From NCBI GenBank assembly GCA_030686995.1, contig CM060694.1, forward strand, positions 94,393,844 to 94,457,843: a DNA stretch of 64,000 bases. Reading direction: 5' to 3'. A program made the position numbers and the translations under genes. A model generated the notes under the pieces. It did not search any database and was not told where the DNA came from. It saw nothing but the letters and a program-made list of their open reading frames with translations. This DNA is from Artemisia argyi. Lineage: Eukaryota > Streptophyta > Magnoliopsida > Asterales > Asteraceae. Shown one piece after another: positions 11,760-24,243 of this stretch; positions within the stretch are counted from its first letter, which is position 1; each line of letters begins with the position of its first letter.

Positions 11760-12242
11760 ACACGATTTCTCCCTTGGAAAGTGGTTCGGAGCTGCTGAGA
11801 TTCGTCCTTGGTGAAGCCCTAATTAGTTCCTTCAGAGTTGTGCTGAAAAGTTATCTATAAGATGCAGATTTAGGGCTTGTTTATAAAGCCTCGACATAGT
11901 TATGGCGTAACCTTAAATAAAGGTTTATGTTGTAACCCCCGTATCTTTGACGATCTTATCCTTTTAATAATATCTATAGCATAGCCTCAAGAAAAGGTTA
12001 CGATCGTAGAACCCTCATTAACATTTTTGGCATTTCTACATCATAACCTTGTGAAGATGCTACGACGTAACCTTCTTGATCACTGAAATTGGCTAAGTCT
12101 TGAGTGATCTACGGCGTAACCATGTCGATGGAGTTACGCCGTAACCTTCAGCAACATTGACATTAGTCTTCTAGTGATATAATTTGTTACGGCGTAGGTT
12201 GTATTATCCTTCTATGCCGTAACCTCTCTTGGTCATCAAACT
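11760..12242. other. Unassigned DNA with six ACGSCGT-core palindromes
   Basis: No ORF. Copies of a palindromic word of the form GTTACGCCGTAAC, full or partial, at 11902-11912, 12060-12072, 12110-12121, 12133-12145, 12186-12198 and 12213-12224. The core matches that of the TGACGCCGTCA word in the adjacent S-family LTR and flanks. This suggests U3 of a related gypsy-type LTR, but I cannot place its ends. Confidence 0.6.
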
Positions 12243-12958
12243 TGATGCGTGGTTTTGCAACCTTGCAAAACGTTTTACCTCTCAAGGGATCTCGAGAAGC
12301 TTGCAATCCCCACCAGGAAGTTTACCTGACCGATATAGTATAGTGTAGTGGCAAATACCGGGGGATTGATCGTTCTACTTGGGGAATAGTGTTCGTTAGG
12401 ATTGAAACTTAATCTAACTAAGTCTAGAGGTGAGGGATGATTCTCTTTGTATTTTTATATTTTATGGAAAGTAAGTAAAAATCTCGGGTATTGGAAGAGT
12501 GGGCGGAATTAGTTGCTAGTCAACTAACCCAAATAACTACAAATGCAATAAAAATAAAATAACAATAAAATAAATGTGAGAAAAACCTTATATGGAGAGA
12601 AACGTGTTTACTTAGATTTCACTACTCCCTAGGTATCTTTCATTAATTGATTAGTTTGTTACCATTGTGTGGATACGGGTTATATTCCTTAATACCATTC
12701 GTGGGGCCGTGTACAATCTTTCCCAACTCTATAAGCTTCTACCTCTTCCTATGTCGAGCCGACAACTAGCTCCTAACATGGCCTCCTTAGTAGTTACTTA
12801 TGCATTAAATATAACCATTAAAATCGTAGTACACATCCGATTCATGTTTCTTAAGACATTCAAGCATGTTACCAATTGGAGATTAGCCAGTTTTCTTAAG
12901 CCTAACATCGAAATCATTCGTCCAACAACAATTAATAACAAACAATCAATCAATAATC

Positions 12959-15910
12959 TGTAACACCCCCAAAATACCGCAACGGAAGACTGTGTCACTG
13001 GGGTGCTACTTCATAATACAAAGTACAAGTTATAGAAAACGAACTCTAAATGAGACGTTTTGAAAAGTTACCATTCGATTAATGAATTCAAAGTTACAAA
13101 CATGAGATTCCAAAGTATGATACATAAATGTATACAAAATGTTTTGAATGGTAAATGATAAAAGCGTAAGTCTTCAGAATATGCAGCTTGACTCTAAGTT
13201 CCACGCACTAGCTATCGCCTTACTAACCTGAGATAAACATGCAAAAGTGTCAACACAATGGTTGGTGAGTTCATAGAGTTTGTCTTAAAACAGTTGAAAA
13301 GCCTTAAAGAATGATCACACAGCAAAGGCATTGAGAATCCACTCAGTTACAAGTCCCGCCATAAGAGACTTGTAACCTGTGTGTTCACAACCCACTGCTA
13401 ACATATAGTATAATAAAGACATGTATAAGTTCATCAAGACAGTTAAGCAATTAGTAGTGAGTCTCTACTTCATCTCCGAAGACCTCACTTTGGGAGCCAA
13501 TTCCCAAGGACAACTGGGAGCCACTTCCCAAAGTTTACTGGGAGCCACTTCCCAAAGATATAAGTTTACTGGGAGCCACTTCCCAAAGATAAAAGACAGT
13601 CATGTATGTATGAAATCAAGTATAATGCCATCAAGTATAAGACAATCAAGTATAAAACAATCAAGTATAAGTGTTTTGAGTATTTGTACAAGTAAGAAAG
13701 TAGTTGAGCATGTATCCCCCCCAAGAGTTAAAACAAGTACGAAAAGAGTAGGGGCTATGACTCACCTTAAGCTTATGTAATGAGAAATGAAAGTGGTAGT
13801 CGAATCGCGAAAGTCTCTAAGAGCAGCCTATAATAGAACGTTGCGACTTAGGTTTGGAGTAACGTCTAAGAATACGAAGAATTGCCTATATATATCTTGC
13901 ATAATGTTCATGATGTAGTACTTAGTATATAGTGTAAGTCGTTGAATATAAGTGGTCTATGAAACATGTATAGGTTGTAAATCTCTTACTACCGTTCGGG
14001 CCGACATAATTCAGAAGTCATGGAGTAAACGTTCGAGGAGCCAGGACACTTTAACTCGTAAATCCACAACTCGTCTCAACGGCTTACTCAATGAACTCCT
14101 CACATGAGGCTCCCTACTATTGTAGTACTTGATAACATATATATAAGTTTTTGATCTTTTAATAGTTATATGGTCTTTAGCCGTGGCTTTGCCGTGACCT
14201 TAGTCATTGTTACCATGGTCTTGAGACTCAACCTTGGCTTTAGCCATGGTTGTGGTCTCGGCTTTAGGTCATTAGACCTCTTGGTCTCATCTAATTATAA
14301 CAATTATATAGTTACTTTGGTCTAAAAATGGGCTGTTAAGAATTTGAAGAAAATTATCACTCAGAAAGCATTTTCAGGTCTCGAGCTTCTTTACTCCTGA
14401 ACAAAAACGTCATTCCGGACAACTTTTGTGTTTTAACTTTTTGATGAATCGGAGCAGAAGTGGGACTTTCAAATTGGCAGAATGCAAACAGTAAGGTATT
14501 GGCAGTTTCGGCGTTTTGGTGTCGCTAACTTCTTATGGTCATAACTTTTGACTCGTGTACTCGTTTTGGGTGATTCAAATTGCTATGTTTTCCTTGTTAA
14601 GTCCTCTTTAACAGTAAGTAAGTGTCAAATATCAAAGTTATACTATAGTGGTCGTGGTTTTCCATAAAAATCACTAGTTTGCTTGTTTACTTGTCATAAG
14701 TTAACATATGTATACCAATACTTGTTTTATCCATTTTTAAACATCATGAACACAATACAAAGACCATATATAGCATGAAAGAAACATAATAAGCATGAAA
14801 TGATATTGAGCAAGAAAGTGTATAAGGGTTTGCTTACAACTTTTGGCTTTCTAAAGAAAGGAAGTCAAGTATGAACTAGGACACTAAACCTATGCTTGTA
14901 AACCCTTTACCATAACTCTTGTAACCCTTGCTAGCCTTGATCTAACCCTTGTGAAAACCATTTAACTTCAGCCCCTAATCACCTTGTGTAGCTCCTAATT
15001 CAACCATGGAATCACCAAACAAACTTAAGAACTAGGTAGAGAATACTAAGACCTTGAACTTTGTAGTGTAACTTGTAGTTTGAAGATCAAAGGATCATGG
15101 AGTTAGGGATTGTGTTGTGGCGTTTTTTTATTGATGAGAATGGAAGGGATTAGCTTGCTATTTATACTATGAATGAGGAGGTTAGGAAGGTTACTAGGAA
15201 CTTACATAAACTTGGTTACAAAGTTGTAATTAAATCTTGATCTAATGGCTAAAGTCATGAGATCATGCCACAAGTGTGAATGCCCCCCCCCCCCCCTAGT
15301 GGCGGTTCATGAACTTGGAGAACAAGGTGTGGACTTTTGATGGTATTATCCTAAGTATGTAGCTAGTTTTGACTCCGTAAATCGCTAATCGTAAATGATT
15401 AAGCATCAAAACGTAAAACCGGGTATCGTAAAAATATGAAATTTGAAAGTATTGTTAAACATGTCAATATAGTCCATAATAAAATATAAAATGAGTGGTA
15501 GGTTCTATCGGGTGCTAAAACCCTGCTAAAAACTGGAAACACGGGTCTAAAACGCGTAATTCGCGTAAAACGCTGAACTGAAAAACGTAAAATTCCGAAA
15601 CTTTTGGAATTGTCCTAAAATGAGAGAAAATCATATTTCTATTGTTTATAATGTTTTATGGATATATCGGGATGCTGGAAGGACGTTTAAACCTAAAAGT
15701 AAATCTCGGACACGGCTTTGTGATTTTTGCAGAAATGATCCGACGAGCGTCAAACTCTCGGATTATCGTTAAAATAGTTTAACTTACGAGAATATGAAAT
15801 AAAAATTTCTGAGATGAATAGTGAAAAGTGAACAGTAAAAAATGAATAGTAAAAAGTGAATAGTGAAATTTTCGGGAATAAAAGTTAACCTGAAATTGCG
15901 AATTGTTACA
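12959..15910 (-). repeat. 3' LTR of the non-autonomous element
   Basis: Runs TGTAACACCCCC to GCGAATTGTTACA on the plus strand (ends inverted in element orientation). It contains a tandem array at 13491-13587, CAAGTATAA repeats (about 13613-13670), a CCATGG/GCCGTGG-rich patch (14165-14280), a C13 run near 15286 and short AATAGTGAAAAGTG repeats (about 15815-15870). Non-coding; the 119-codon frame at 13421 is an accident of the tandem array. Confidence 0.93.
13491..13587. repeat. Tandem hairpin repeat TGGGAGCCACTTCCCA (left LTR)
   Basis: Four units of about 21-28 bp, each with the near-palindrome TGGGAGCC[A]CTTCCCA able to form a short hairpin. The first unit is variant (GCCAATTCCCA). The array is repeated exactly in the other LTR at 17128-17224. 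Confidence 0.92.
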
Positions 15911-16595
15911 GTCTCTACCCCTTAAGGAGAACTTCGCCCCGAAGTTCTGTTGATGTTAACTACTTACGGTGTGTCTAAGAGAATTCGGGATCTCTAATAT
16001 AGTGGTGTTCACTCTGATTCGTCTAAGGTTCTGGTTAAGGAGTTGTATCGGCTTCAATTAAGCCCACTTATTTATAACACATTACTTACATAAAGAAGCG
16101 TCCAAATTTATGTAAGTAAGGTCTCATAAACTTATGGTTCGGTGATTTACAATTTCTTTATTTAAATGAAGAGGCGTCCCAATCCATTTAAATAAGGAGA
16201 TTCTAAAACATCCTACATAAGAATTTCCGACACAAAATCCGCCTTCTGAGGCCGATAGTAAGATAATCAAGTCATCAAATCCCTAAAGCTAAGCAATAAT
16301 ATTATTTAACTCCAATATTGTGTCTCATCAAACAAGAACTGTCACAAGATCAAGTTAACTAATTAGTTATTACTGAGCTTCATGTTTTTAATGATGCGAC
16401 GAATCTCTGGGGCTCCTTATAATACTAAAGTCACATCATCTAACAGCGTGGAACTAAGTAAACCTCTAACCAAAAGCATATGTGTATGTATTGTGTGTAA
16501 GGCAAATAAAGAGGAGAGTCTTAACGTATATAGCAGTTATAGTCTAGGCACTAAATGCAACCTAGTTCTCTATAACCAAGGCTCTGGTACCAATC
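15911..16595 (-). other. Interior of the non-autonomous element
   Basis: Only 685 bp between the LTRs: polypurine tract at 15911-15923, AT-rich filler, and primer site at 16580-16592 (minus strand). Short inverted words occur (TTATTTATAACACATTACTTACATAAA.. with TTTATGTAAGTAAG at 16060-16115). The longest frame, 72 codons at 16382, resembles nothing I know. Confidence 0.85.
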
Positions 16596-19557
16596 TGTAA
16601 CACCCCCAAAATACCGCAGCGGAAGACTGTGTCACTGGGGTGCTACTTCATAATACAAAGTACAAGTTATAGAAAACGAACTCTAAATGAGACGTTTTGA
16701 AAAGTTACCATTCGATTAATGAATTCAAAGTTACAAACATGAGATTCCAAAGTATGATACATAAATGTATACAAAATGTTTTGAATGGTAAATGATAAAA
16801 GCGTAAGTCTTCAGAATATGCAGCTTGACTCTAAGTTCCACGCACTAGCTATCGCCTTACTAACCTGAGATAAACATGCTAAAGTGTCAACACAATGGTT
16901 GGTGAGTTCATAGAGTTTGTCTTAAAACAGTTGAAAAGCCTTAAAGAATGATCACACAGCAAAGGCATTGAGAATCCACTCAGTTACAAGTCCCGCCATA
17001 AGAGACTTGTAACCTGTGTGTTCACAACCCACTGCTAAGATATAGTATAATAAAGACATGTATAAGTTCATCAAGACAGTTAAGCAATTAGTAGTGAGTC
17101 TCTACTTCATCTCCAAAGACCTCACTTTGGGAGCCAATTCCCAAGGACAACTGGGAGCCACTTCCCAAAGTTTACTGGGAGCCACTTCCCAAAGATATAA
17201 GTTTACTGGGAGCCACTTCCCAAAGATAAAAGACAGTCATGTATGTATGAAATCAAGTATAATGCCATCAAGTATAAGACAATCAAGTATAAAACAATCA
17301 AGTATAAATGTTTTGAGTATTTGTACAAGTAAGCAAGTAGTTGAGCATGTATCCCCCCCAAGAGTTAAAACAAGTACGAAAAGAGTAGGGGCTATGACTC
17401 ACCTTAAGCTTATGTAATGAGAAATGAAAGTGGTAGTCGAATCGCGAAAGTCTCTAAGAGCAGCCTATAATAGAACGTTGCGACTTAGGTTTGGAGTAAC
17501 GTCTAAGAATACGAAGAATTGCCTATATATATCTTGCATAATGTTCATGATGTAGTACTTAGTATATAGTGTAAGTCGTTGAATATAAGTGGTCTATGAA
17601 ACATGTATAGGTTGTAAATCTCTTACTACCGTTCGGGCCGACATAATTCAGAAGTCATGGAGTAAACGTTCGAGGAGCCAGGACACTTTAACTCGTAAAT
17701 CCACAACTCGTCTCGACGGCTTACTCAATGAACTCCTCACATGAGGCTCCCTACTATTGTAGTACTTGATAACATATATATAAGTTTTTGATCTTTTAAT
17801 AGTTATATGGTCTTTAGCCGTGGCTTTGCCGTGACCTTGGTCATTGTTACCATGGTCTTGAGACTCAACCTTGGCTTTAGCCATGGTTGTGATCTCGGCT
17901 TTAGGTCATTAGACCTCTTGGTCTCATCTAATTATATCAATTATATAGTTACTTTGGTCTAAAAATGGGCTGTTAAGAATTTGAAGAAAATTATCACTCA
18001 GAAAGCATTTTCAGGTCTCGAGCTTCTTTGTTCCTGAACGAAAACGTCATTCCGGACAACTTTCGTGTTTTAACTTTTTGATGAATCGGACCAGAAGTGG
18101 GACTTTCAAATTGGCAGAATGCAAACAGTAAGGTATTGGCAGTTTCGGCGTTTTGGTGTCGCTAACTTCTTATGGTCATAACTTTTGACTCGTGTACTCG
18201 TTTTGGGTGATTCAAATTGCTATGTTTTCCTTGTTAAGTCCTCTTTAACATTAAGTAAGTGTCAAATATTAAAGTTATACTATAGTGGTCGTGGTTTTCC
18301 ATAAAAATCACTAGTTTGCTTGTTTACTTGTCATAAGTTAACATATGTATACCAATACTTGTTTTATCCATTTTTAATCATCATGAACACAATACAAAGA
18401 CCATATATAGCATGAAAGAAACATAATAAGCATGAAATGATATTGAGCAAGAAAGTGTATAAGGGTTTGCTTACAACTTTTGGCATTCTAAAGAAAGGAA
18501 GTCAAGTATGAACTAGGACACTAAACCTATGCTTGTAAACCCTTTACCATAACTCTTGTAACCCTTGCTAGCCTTGATCTAACCCTTGTGAAAACCATTT
18601 AACTTCAGCCCCTAATCACCTTGTGTAGCTCCTAATTCAACCATGGAATCACCAAACAAACTTAAGAACTAGGTAGAGAATACTAAGACCTTGAACTTTG
18701 TAGTGTAACTTGTAGTTTGAAGATCAAAGGATCATGGAGTTAGGGATTGTGTTGTGGCGTTTTTTTATTGATGAGAATGGAAGGGATTAGCTTGCTATTT
18801 ATACTATGAATGAGGAGGTTAGGAAGGTTACTAGGAACTTACATAAACTTGGTTACAAAGTTGTAATTAAATCTTGATCTAATGGCTAAAGTCATGAGAT
18901 CATGCCACAAGTGTGAATGCCCCCCCCCCTAGTGGCGGTTCATGAACTTGGAGAACAAGGTGTGGACTTTTGATGGTATTATCCTAAGTATGTAGCTAGT
19001 TTTGACTCCGTAAATCGCTAACCGTAAATGATTAAGCCTCAAAACGTAAAACCGGGTATCGTAAAAATATGAAATTTGAAAGTATTGTTAAACATGTCAA
19101 TATAGTCCATAATAAAATATAAAATGAGTGGTAGGTTCTATCGGGTGCTAAAACCTTGCTAAAAACTGGAAACACGGGTCTAAAACGCGTAATTCGCGTA
19201 AAACGCTGAACTGAAAAACGTAAAATTCCAAAACTTTTGGAATTGTCCTAAAATGAGAGAAAATCATATTTCTATTGTTTATAATGTTTTATGGATATAT
19301 CGGGATGCTGGAAGGACGTTTAAACCTAAAAGTAAATCTCGGACACGGCTTTGTGATTTTTGCAGAAATGATCCGACGAGCGTCAAACTCTCGGATTATC
19401 GTTAAAATAGTTTAACTTACGAGAATATGAAATAAAAATTTCTGAGATGAATAGTGAAAAGTGAATAGTAAAAAAATGAATAGTAAGTGTGAATAGTAAA
19501 AAGTGAATAGTGAAATTTTCGGGAATAAAAGTTAACCTGAAATTGCGAATTGTTACA
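16596..19557 (-). repeat. 5' LTR of the non-autonomous element
   Basis: Near-identical to 12959-15910, including the hairpin array at 17128-17224. Differences seen include a shorter poly-C (C9 near 18920) and small changes near 19480 in the AATAGTGAAAAGTG repeats. Ends TGTTACA followed by the target copy TAATC. Confidence 0.93.
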
Positions 19558-20278
19558 TAATCAATAGCTAGGTTTCATTACATCTAAGCAAACACAAATA
19601 GACCTAGCCTAGCATGTTAATGTAAAGACAAGCATAAGATAGAATCAAACAAAACATAGACATATTGAATGATTATTGGAAGACTTATCTTTAATTAATC
19701 ATGGATGAAAGAAGGCTTTGAAACCTTTACAAAAAGGCTAAAATCCGTCCTAGCGTTTATGGTTAAGTTCCTCCAAAAGTTCTCTCCCTAATGAATGAAA
19801 ATTAGAAAACTATATATAGAGAATAAAATCTGATGGCATCGTCAACTCGCTGCCAATGCTTCCCTCGGATTGCCTAGATCCATATCTAATGCCGTCAGCT
19901 TATATTCTTCACTTGGCCGTCACCTTATAGATTGTACGTGACAGCCTAGGGGTCACAAAGGGTGATGCCGTCACTCTTTAAATCCAAAAAACATTTTGGC
20001 GCGTCTCGTGTAAACTTCATATCCACCTCTTTGCCAACACGTGACACCGACACCTAAAGAACGTTACGCCGTCAGGTACTGTTTCCAGCTTGATTTTGGA
20101 GACTTTGTCGTTTTCTTCACTTTTTGCTCCAAAAATGTCTAAAATGCTTCCTTTTCCAGATATCTTCTCCAAAGTACCTAAAATGACAAAAGGAACGATT
20201 TGAGCCAATATTTGATCAAATAATCACGACTTAAGGCTTAAATGAACCCCTAAAAGTGTGACACTTTTCGCCTCATCA

Positions 20279-22194
20279 AATACCCTTACACTTGAGATTT
20301 GCTTGTCCTCAAGCAAATGTGCTTTTATTCTAATCAAAATACAAGCTAGGGGTCATTTAACACTAACATAAAAGTAATTACAATAAATGATCGTTCCACT
20401 TTAACCAAAACAAGAACGGAAATTATACACTAGCACCTCACAAATAGTGTCTGGATACTCACATCTCTCGGGTGTAATAAAAGTATATATCACAAATGAA
20501 AATGAAAAATATCTCTCACTACCTGTCATAGCACATAGATTACCATAGGCTTTGTAAAGGATCAAACCTCCACCACTTTGGCGTAAGCACCTAGGAAAAA
20601 CTATCAAATAGGTCTTTTAAAGGGTTGTAATGTGAGGTGTAGGGATATGATAACCACGGTTTTGTTGGATAAAGGCAATCTTTACTGGTGGCGAGTTAAT
20701 CATCTTGGTTAATTACATGCACAATGTGGCATTGCTAAGCCAAGACTCGACTCGAATTAAGCTAATGAAAACTACAAAAGCATAAATAGAAACATAAAAG
20801 GAAACGGGATGGTAGTCTGTATGTTTTTTCTACTTCTTTTTCTAAAATTTTTTTCATTTTTTTTTTCATACACTCTTGCCCTACCATCCAAAATAATACA
20901 TCATAGGTAATTTTCATTCCCCTTACACTTGAACTTTTACATACTTTACAATCAACTATTCTAATGACTTGAATTAAGATAATCAAAACACTTGGAGTAC
21001 TTTTTAAGATATTAATGCACATATGGGGGTAATAATTGACTTCTTCCCCATTACTCCATAACAATAGTACTTTACCCATGAGTCCCAATCGTCCCAAAAC
21101 AATATGTACAAGATATGACTCGACTTAGCAACCATGTAATCAATTAGACAATAAACTAAGGGTTTAAACAAGTAACAATAATGCACTAAAGATGAGTGCA
21201 TATAAGGAAGGCTAAGGCAATTTGGGTGTACATTTGGGGGTGGATTAGAAACAAATTCTACCTTTAAGTAAAATGATTAAAGTTAGAAACGAAAAAGATA
21301 GGCTCGGAGGGTTGTACTAGGGGTATCATGTACTAAATATGAGTAAAACGCAATGGTGTGGAAGAATTAATTGACTTTACTAGTCAAGTGTATTGACTTC
21401 ATTGGTTAAGTAATTATGATACGGGTTTAACACAAGGGTTATCCTAATGCCTCTTATCATGTAGTAATCCAACTACACGAATGTAATCTCATATGTGGTC
21501 TTGGAATGCATCACTATCACAACTTCTAGAATCTAAGTACTATCGGTACACTCATAAGCATCTTTTCCTAACAAATCTAGGGACGAAGCTCACATATTTG
21601 GGGTGCAAAATTTTTGAGTGGGACTTTTTTTTGTGCTAGTCATACAACTCCTATCCATGAGACCCTTACTAAGACTAAAGCTTCACTCCTATGTGTTGTA
21701 AAAAAATTTAAATTTGGCGCTAAAATTACCCTAACAAGTGTTTTTCTTAGTTTTATTACACACCTACTATTAAACAAACAAAAATCAAGTGTAATTTCAT
21801 TCTCTAAGGTATCATCATTTACCCTCCCCTTACACTTGATTCGTTCGGTGTGGATAATACGTTAACATTGTTAGATCCTCCTCCAAGAAAATGAACGTTG
21901 AAAGCTTCCCTACAGAAATGTAAATCATCTTCTTGTCCAATATAACCTGTTAAACCTGAGAAAACAATCATGGCAAACCTCGCGTAAAATCGGCGGCAAA
22001 CTCTATATATAATAAAATCCTAGAAAGCAAATAAAGATATAGTGCTTGTGGAATGAATATTTGCAGATTTCCTGGAGTTTATAAAACTAAGGATTTAACA
22101 AAAACTTTACGATTTCGGCAAAAGAACAAAACTTGCAAAATTTTCCAGAATTTTACACATGACGCCGTCAGGTTATAGTCCTGACGCCGTCATA
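20279..22194 (-). other. S-family 3' noncoding region, left arm
   Basis: In minus orientation it runs from the axis to the polypurine tract next to the LTR. It contains the AAGGGGAGGG tract (about 21825-21835 as CCCTCCCCTT), a homopolymer-rich patch near 20820-20870 and GAGGACAAGCAAATCTCAAGTGTAAGGGTATT before the LTR. That last phrase is of the kind seen before Athila/Tat 3' LTRs. No coding sequence recognised. Confidence 0.65.
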
Positions 22195-24243
22195 AGTGAC
22201 GGCATCAGGGTTTAACACCTAACGGCGTCACGTGTAAAATTCTGGAAATTTTGCAAGTTTTGTTTTTCTAACGGAGTCTTAAAAGTTTTTGTTGATTCTT
22301 TAGTTTTATAAGCTCCAGGAAATCTGCAAACATTCATTCCATAAGCATTATATCTTAAATTACTTTCTAGGATTTGTTAGTATATATAGATTGCCGCCGA
22401 TTTTACGCGAGGTTGCCTTGATTGTTTTCTCAGGTTTAACAGGTTATATATGACAAGAAGATGAATTATATTTCTAGAAGGGAAGCTTTGAACATTCATT
22501 TTCTTGGAGGAAGATCTAACCTTATTGACACACTATCCACACCGAACGAATCAGGGGAGTATTTGTTTTCATTCTTTTACCTATTTTACTTTTACATTCT
22601 TTAATTGAACATTGGGGACAATGTTCATCCTAAGTTGAAGGGGAGGGTAAATGATGATACCTTATAGGATACAATTGCACTTGAGTTTGTTTGTTTAATG
22701 GTAGGTGTGTAACAAAACTAAGAGAAATACTTGTTAGTGTAATTTTAGCGACAAATTTAATTTTTTTTACAACATTTAGGAGTGAAACTTTAGCCTTAAC
22801 AAGCGTCTCATGGATATGAGTTGTATGACTAGCACAAAACCATACCATTCAGAAAAATTTTCCACCCAAATATGTGAGGTTCGCCTTTATGTTTGATAGG
22901 AAAAGCATTCATTATTAGTGCTTGTGTGTGTACCGATAGCATTTAGATTCTAGAACTTGCGTTAGTGATGCATCCCGAGACCGCTAGTGAGACTACATTC
23001 GTGTAGTAGGATTTACTACATGATAAGAGGCATTAGGATCACCTTTGTGTTTAAACCCGTATCATAATTACTTGACCAATGAAGTCATATCACTTGACTA
23101 GTAAAGTCAATTAATTTTTCCCACACCTTAGCGTTGTACTCATTTTTAGTACACGATACCCCTAGTACACCCCTCCGAGCCTATCTTTTTCGTTTCTAAC
23201 TTTAAGCATTTTACTTAAAGGAAGAATTTGTTACAACCCACCCAAATGTGCAACCAAATCGCCTTAGCCTTCCTTGTATGCACTCATCTTTAGTGCATTA
23301 TTGTTACATATTTAAACCCTTAGTTAATTATCTAATTGATTACATGGTTGCTAAGTCGAGTCATATCTTGTACATATTGTTTTGGGACGATTGGGACTCA
23401 TGGGTAAAGTACTTGTGTTTTGGAGTAATGGGGAAGAACATCATTTATTACCCCTATATGTGCATTAATCTTAAAAAGTACTCCAAGTGTTTTGATTATC
23501 TTGATTCGAATCATTAGAGTAGTTTATTGTAAAGTATGTAAAAATTCAAGTGTAAGGGGAATGTACATTCCCTATGATGTATTATTTTGGATGGCAGGGT
23601 AAAAGTGTATGCAAAAAAAAATCAAAAAAGAAGAAAAAAAAAATCGAAAAAAGAAAGAAAAAGGAAAAAAAATAGAAAAAGAAAAGAGAAAAAACATACG
23701 GACTACCATCCCGTTTCATTCTATGTTTGTTTTATGTTTTTGTTATTTTTGATTTATTAGCTTAAGTCGAGTCTAGTCTTGGCTTAGCAATGCCATATTG
23801 TACATGTAATTAACCAAGATGATTAACTCGCCACCAGTAAATATTGCCTTTATCCAACAAAACCGTGTTTTCCATATCCGTACACCTAACGTTATAACCC
23901 TTCAAAAGACCTCTTTGATAGTTTATCCTAGGTGCTTACGCCAAGTGGTGGAGGTTTGATCCTTTCCCAAGCCTATCATAATCTATTTGCTATGACAGGT
24001 AGTGAGAGATGTTTCCATTTCCATATTGTGATATATACTTTATTACACCCGAGAGATGTGAGTATCTAAACACTATTTGTGAGGTGCTAGTGTATGACCT
24101 CCATGCTTGTTTTTTGTTTTTAATGGAACAATTATTTGTTGTAATTACTTTTATATTAGTGTTAAATGACCCCTAACTTGTATTTTGATTAGAATAAAAG
24201 CGCATTTGCTTGAGGACAAGCACATCTCAAGTGTAAGGGTATT
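22195..24243 (+). other. S-family 3' noncoding region, right arm
   Basis: Mirror of the left arm on the plus strand: the phrase ATTGGGGACAATGTTCATCC then AAGGGGAGGG (about 22610-22648), an A-rich AAAGAAG patch (23610-23700), and the polypurine tract region CTCAAGTGTAAGGGTATT directly before the LTR at 24244. A TATA-like TAGTATATATAG lies near 22378. No ORF of interest. Confidence 0.65.

Larger units (their letters stand above)
12959..19557 (-). mobile_element. Complete non-autonomous LTR element with 3 kb LTRs and 685 bp interior
   Basis: Two direct repeats of 2952 and 2962 bp flank only 685 bp. Target duplication TAATC at 12954-12958 and 19558-19562 is perfect. Orientation follows from the primer site TGGTACCAGAGCC (16580-16592, minus strand, initiator tRNA-Met type) and a polypurine tract AAGGGGTAGAGAC (15911-15923, minus). 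The interior has no gag or pol. This fits a LARD-like or internally deleted element mobilised in trans, probably by a gypsy relative because of the GTTACA termini and LTR length. LTR copies differ by only scattered bases and a poly-C length change, so insertion was recent. Confidence 0.92.
12243..20278 (-). repeat. S-family LTR, left copy, split by a later insertion
   Basis: In minus orientation it starts TGATGAGGCG at 20278 after a PPT-like TAAGGGTA, and ends CCACGCATCA at 12243. The net length is about 1.43 kb once the element at 12959-19557 and one target copy are removed. It matches the plus-strand copy at 24244-25696 over its whole length and the fragment at 26838-27143. It has ACGSCGT-type words at about 19837-20076 and a TATA region near 19812. 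It is the left arm's outer part of the large inverted repeat. Confidence 0.83.

Noticed and set aside
13421..17417. Two near-identical 119-codon frames (13421-13780 and 17058-17417)
   Set aside because: They lie in the two LTRs of the non-autonomous element and owe their length to the hairpin tandem array. Identity follows from LTR duplication, not from coding constraint.
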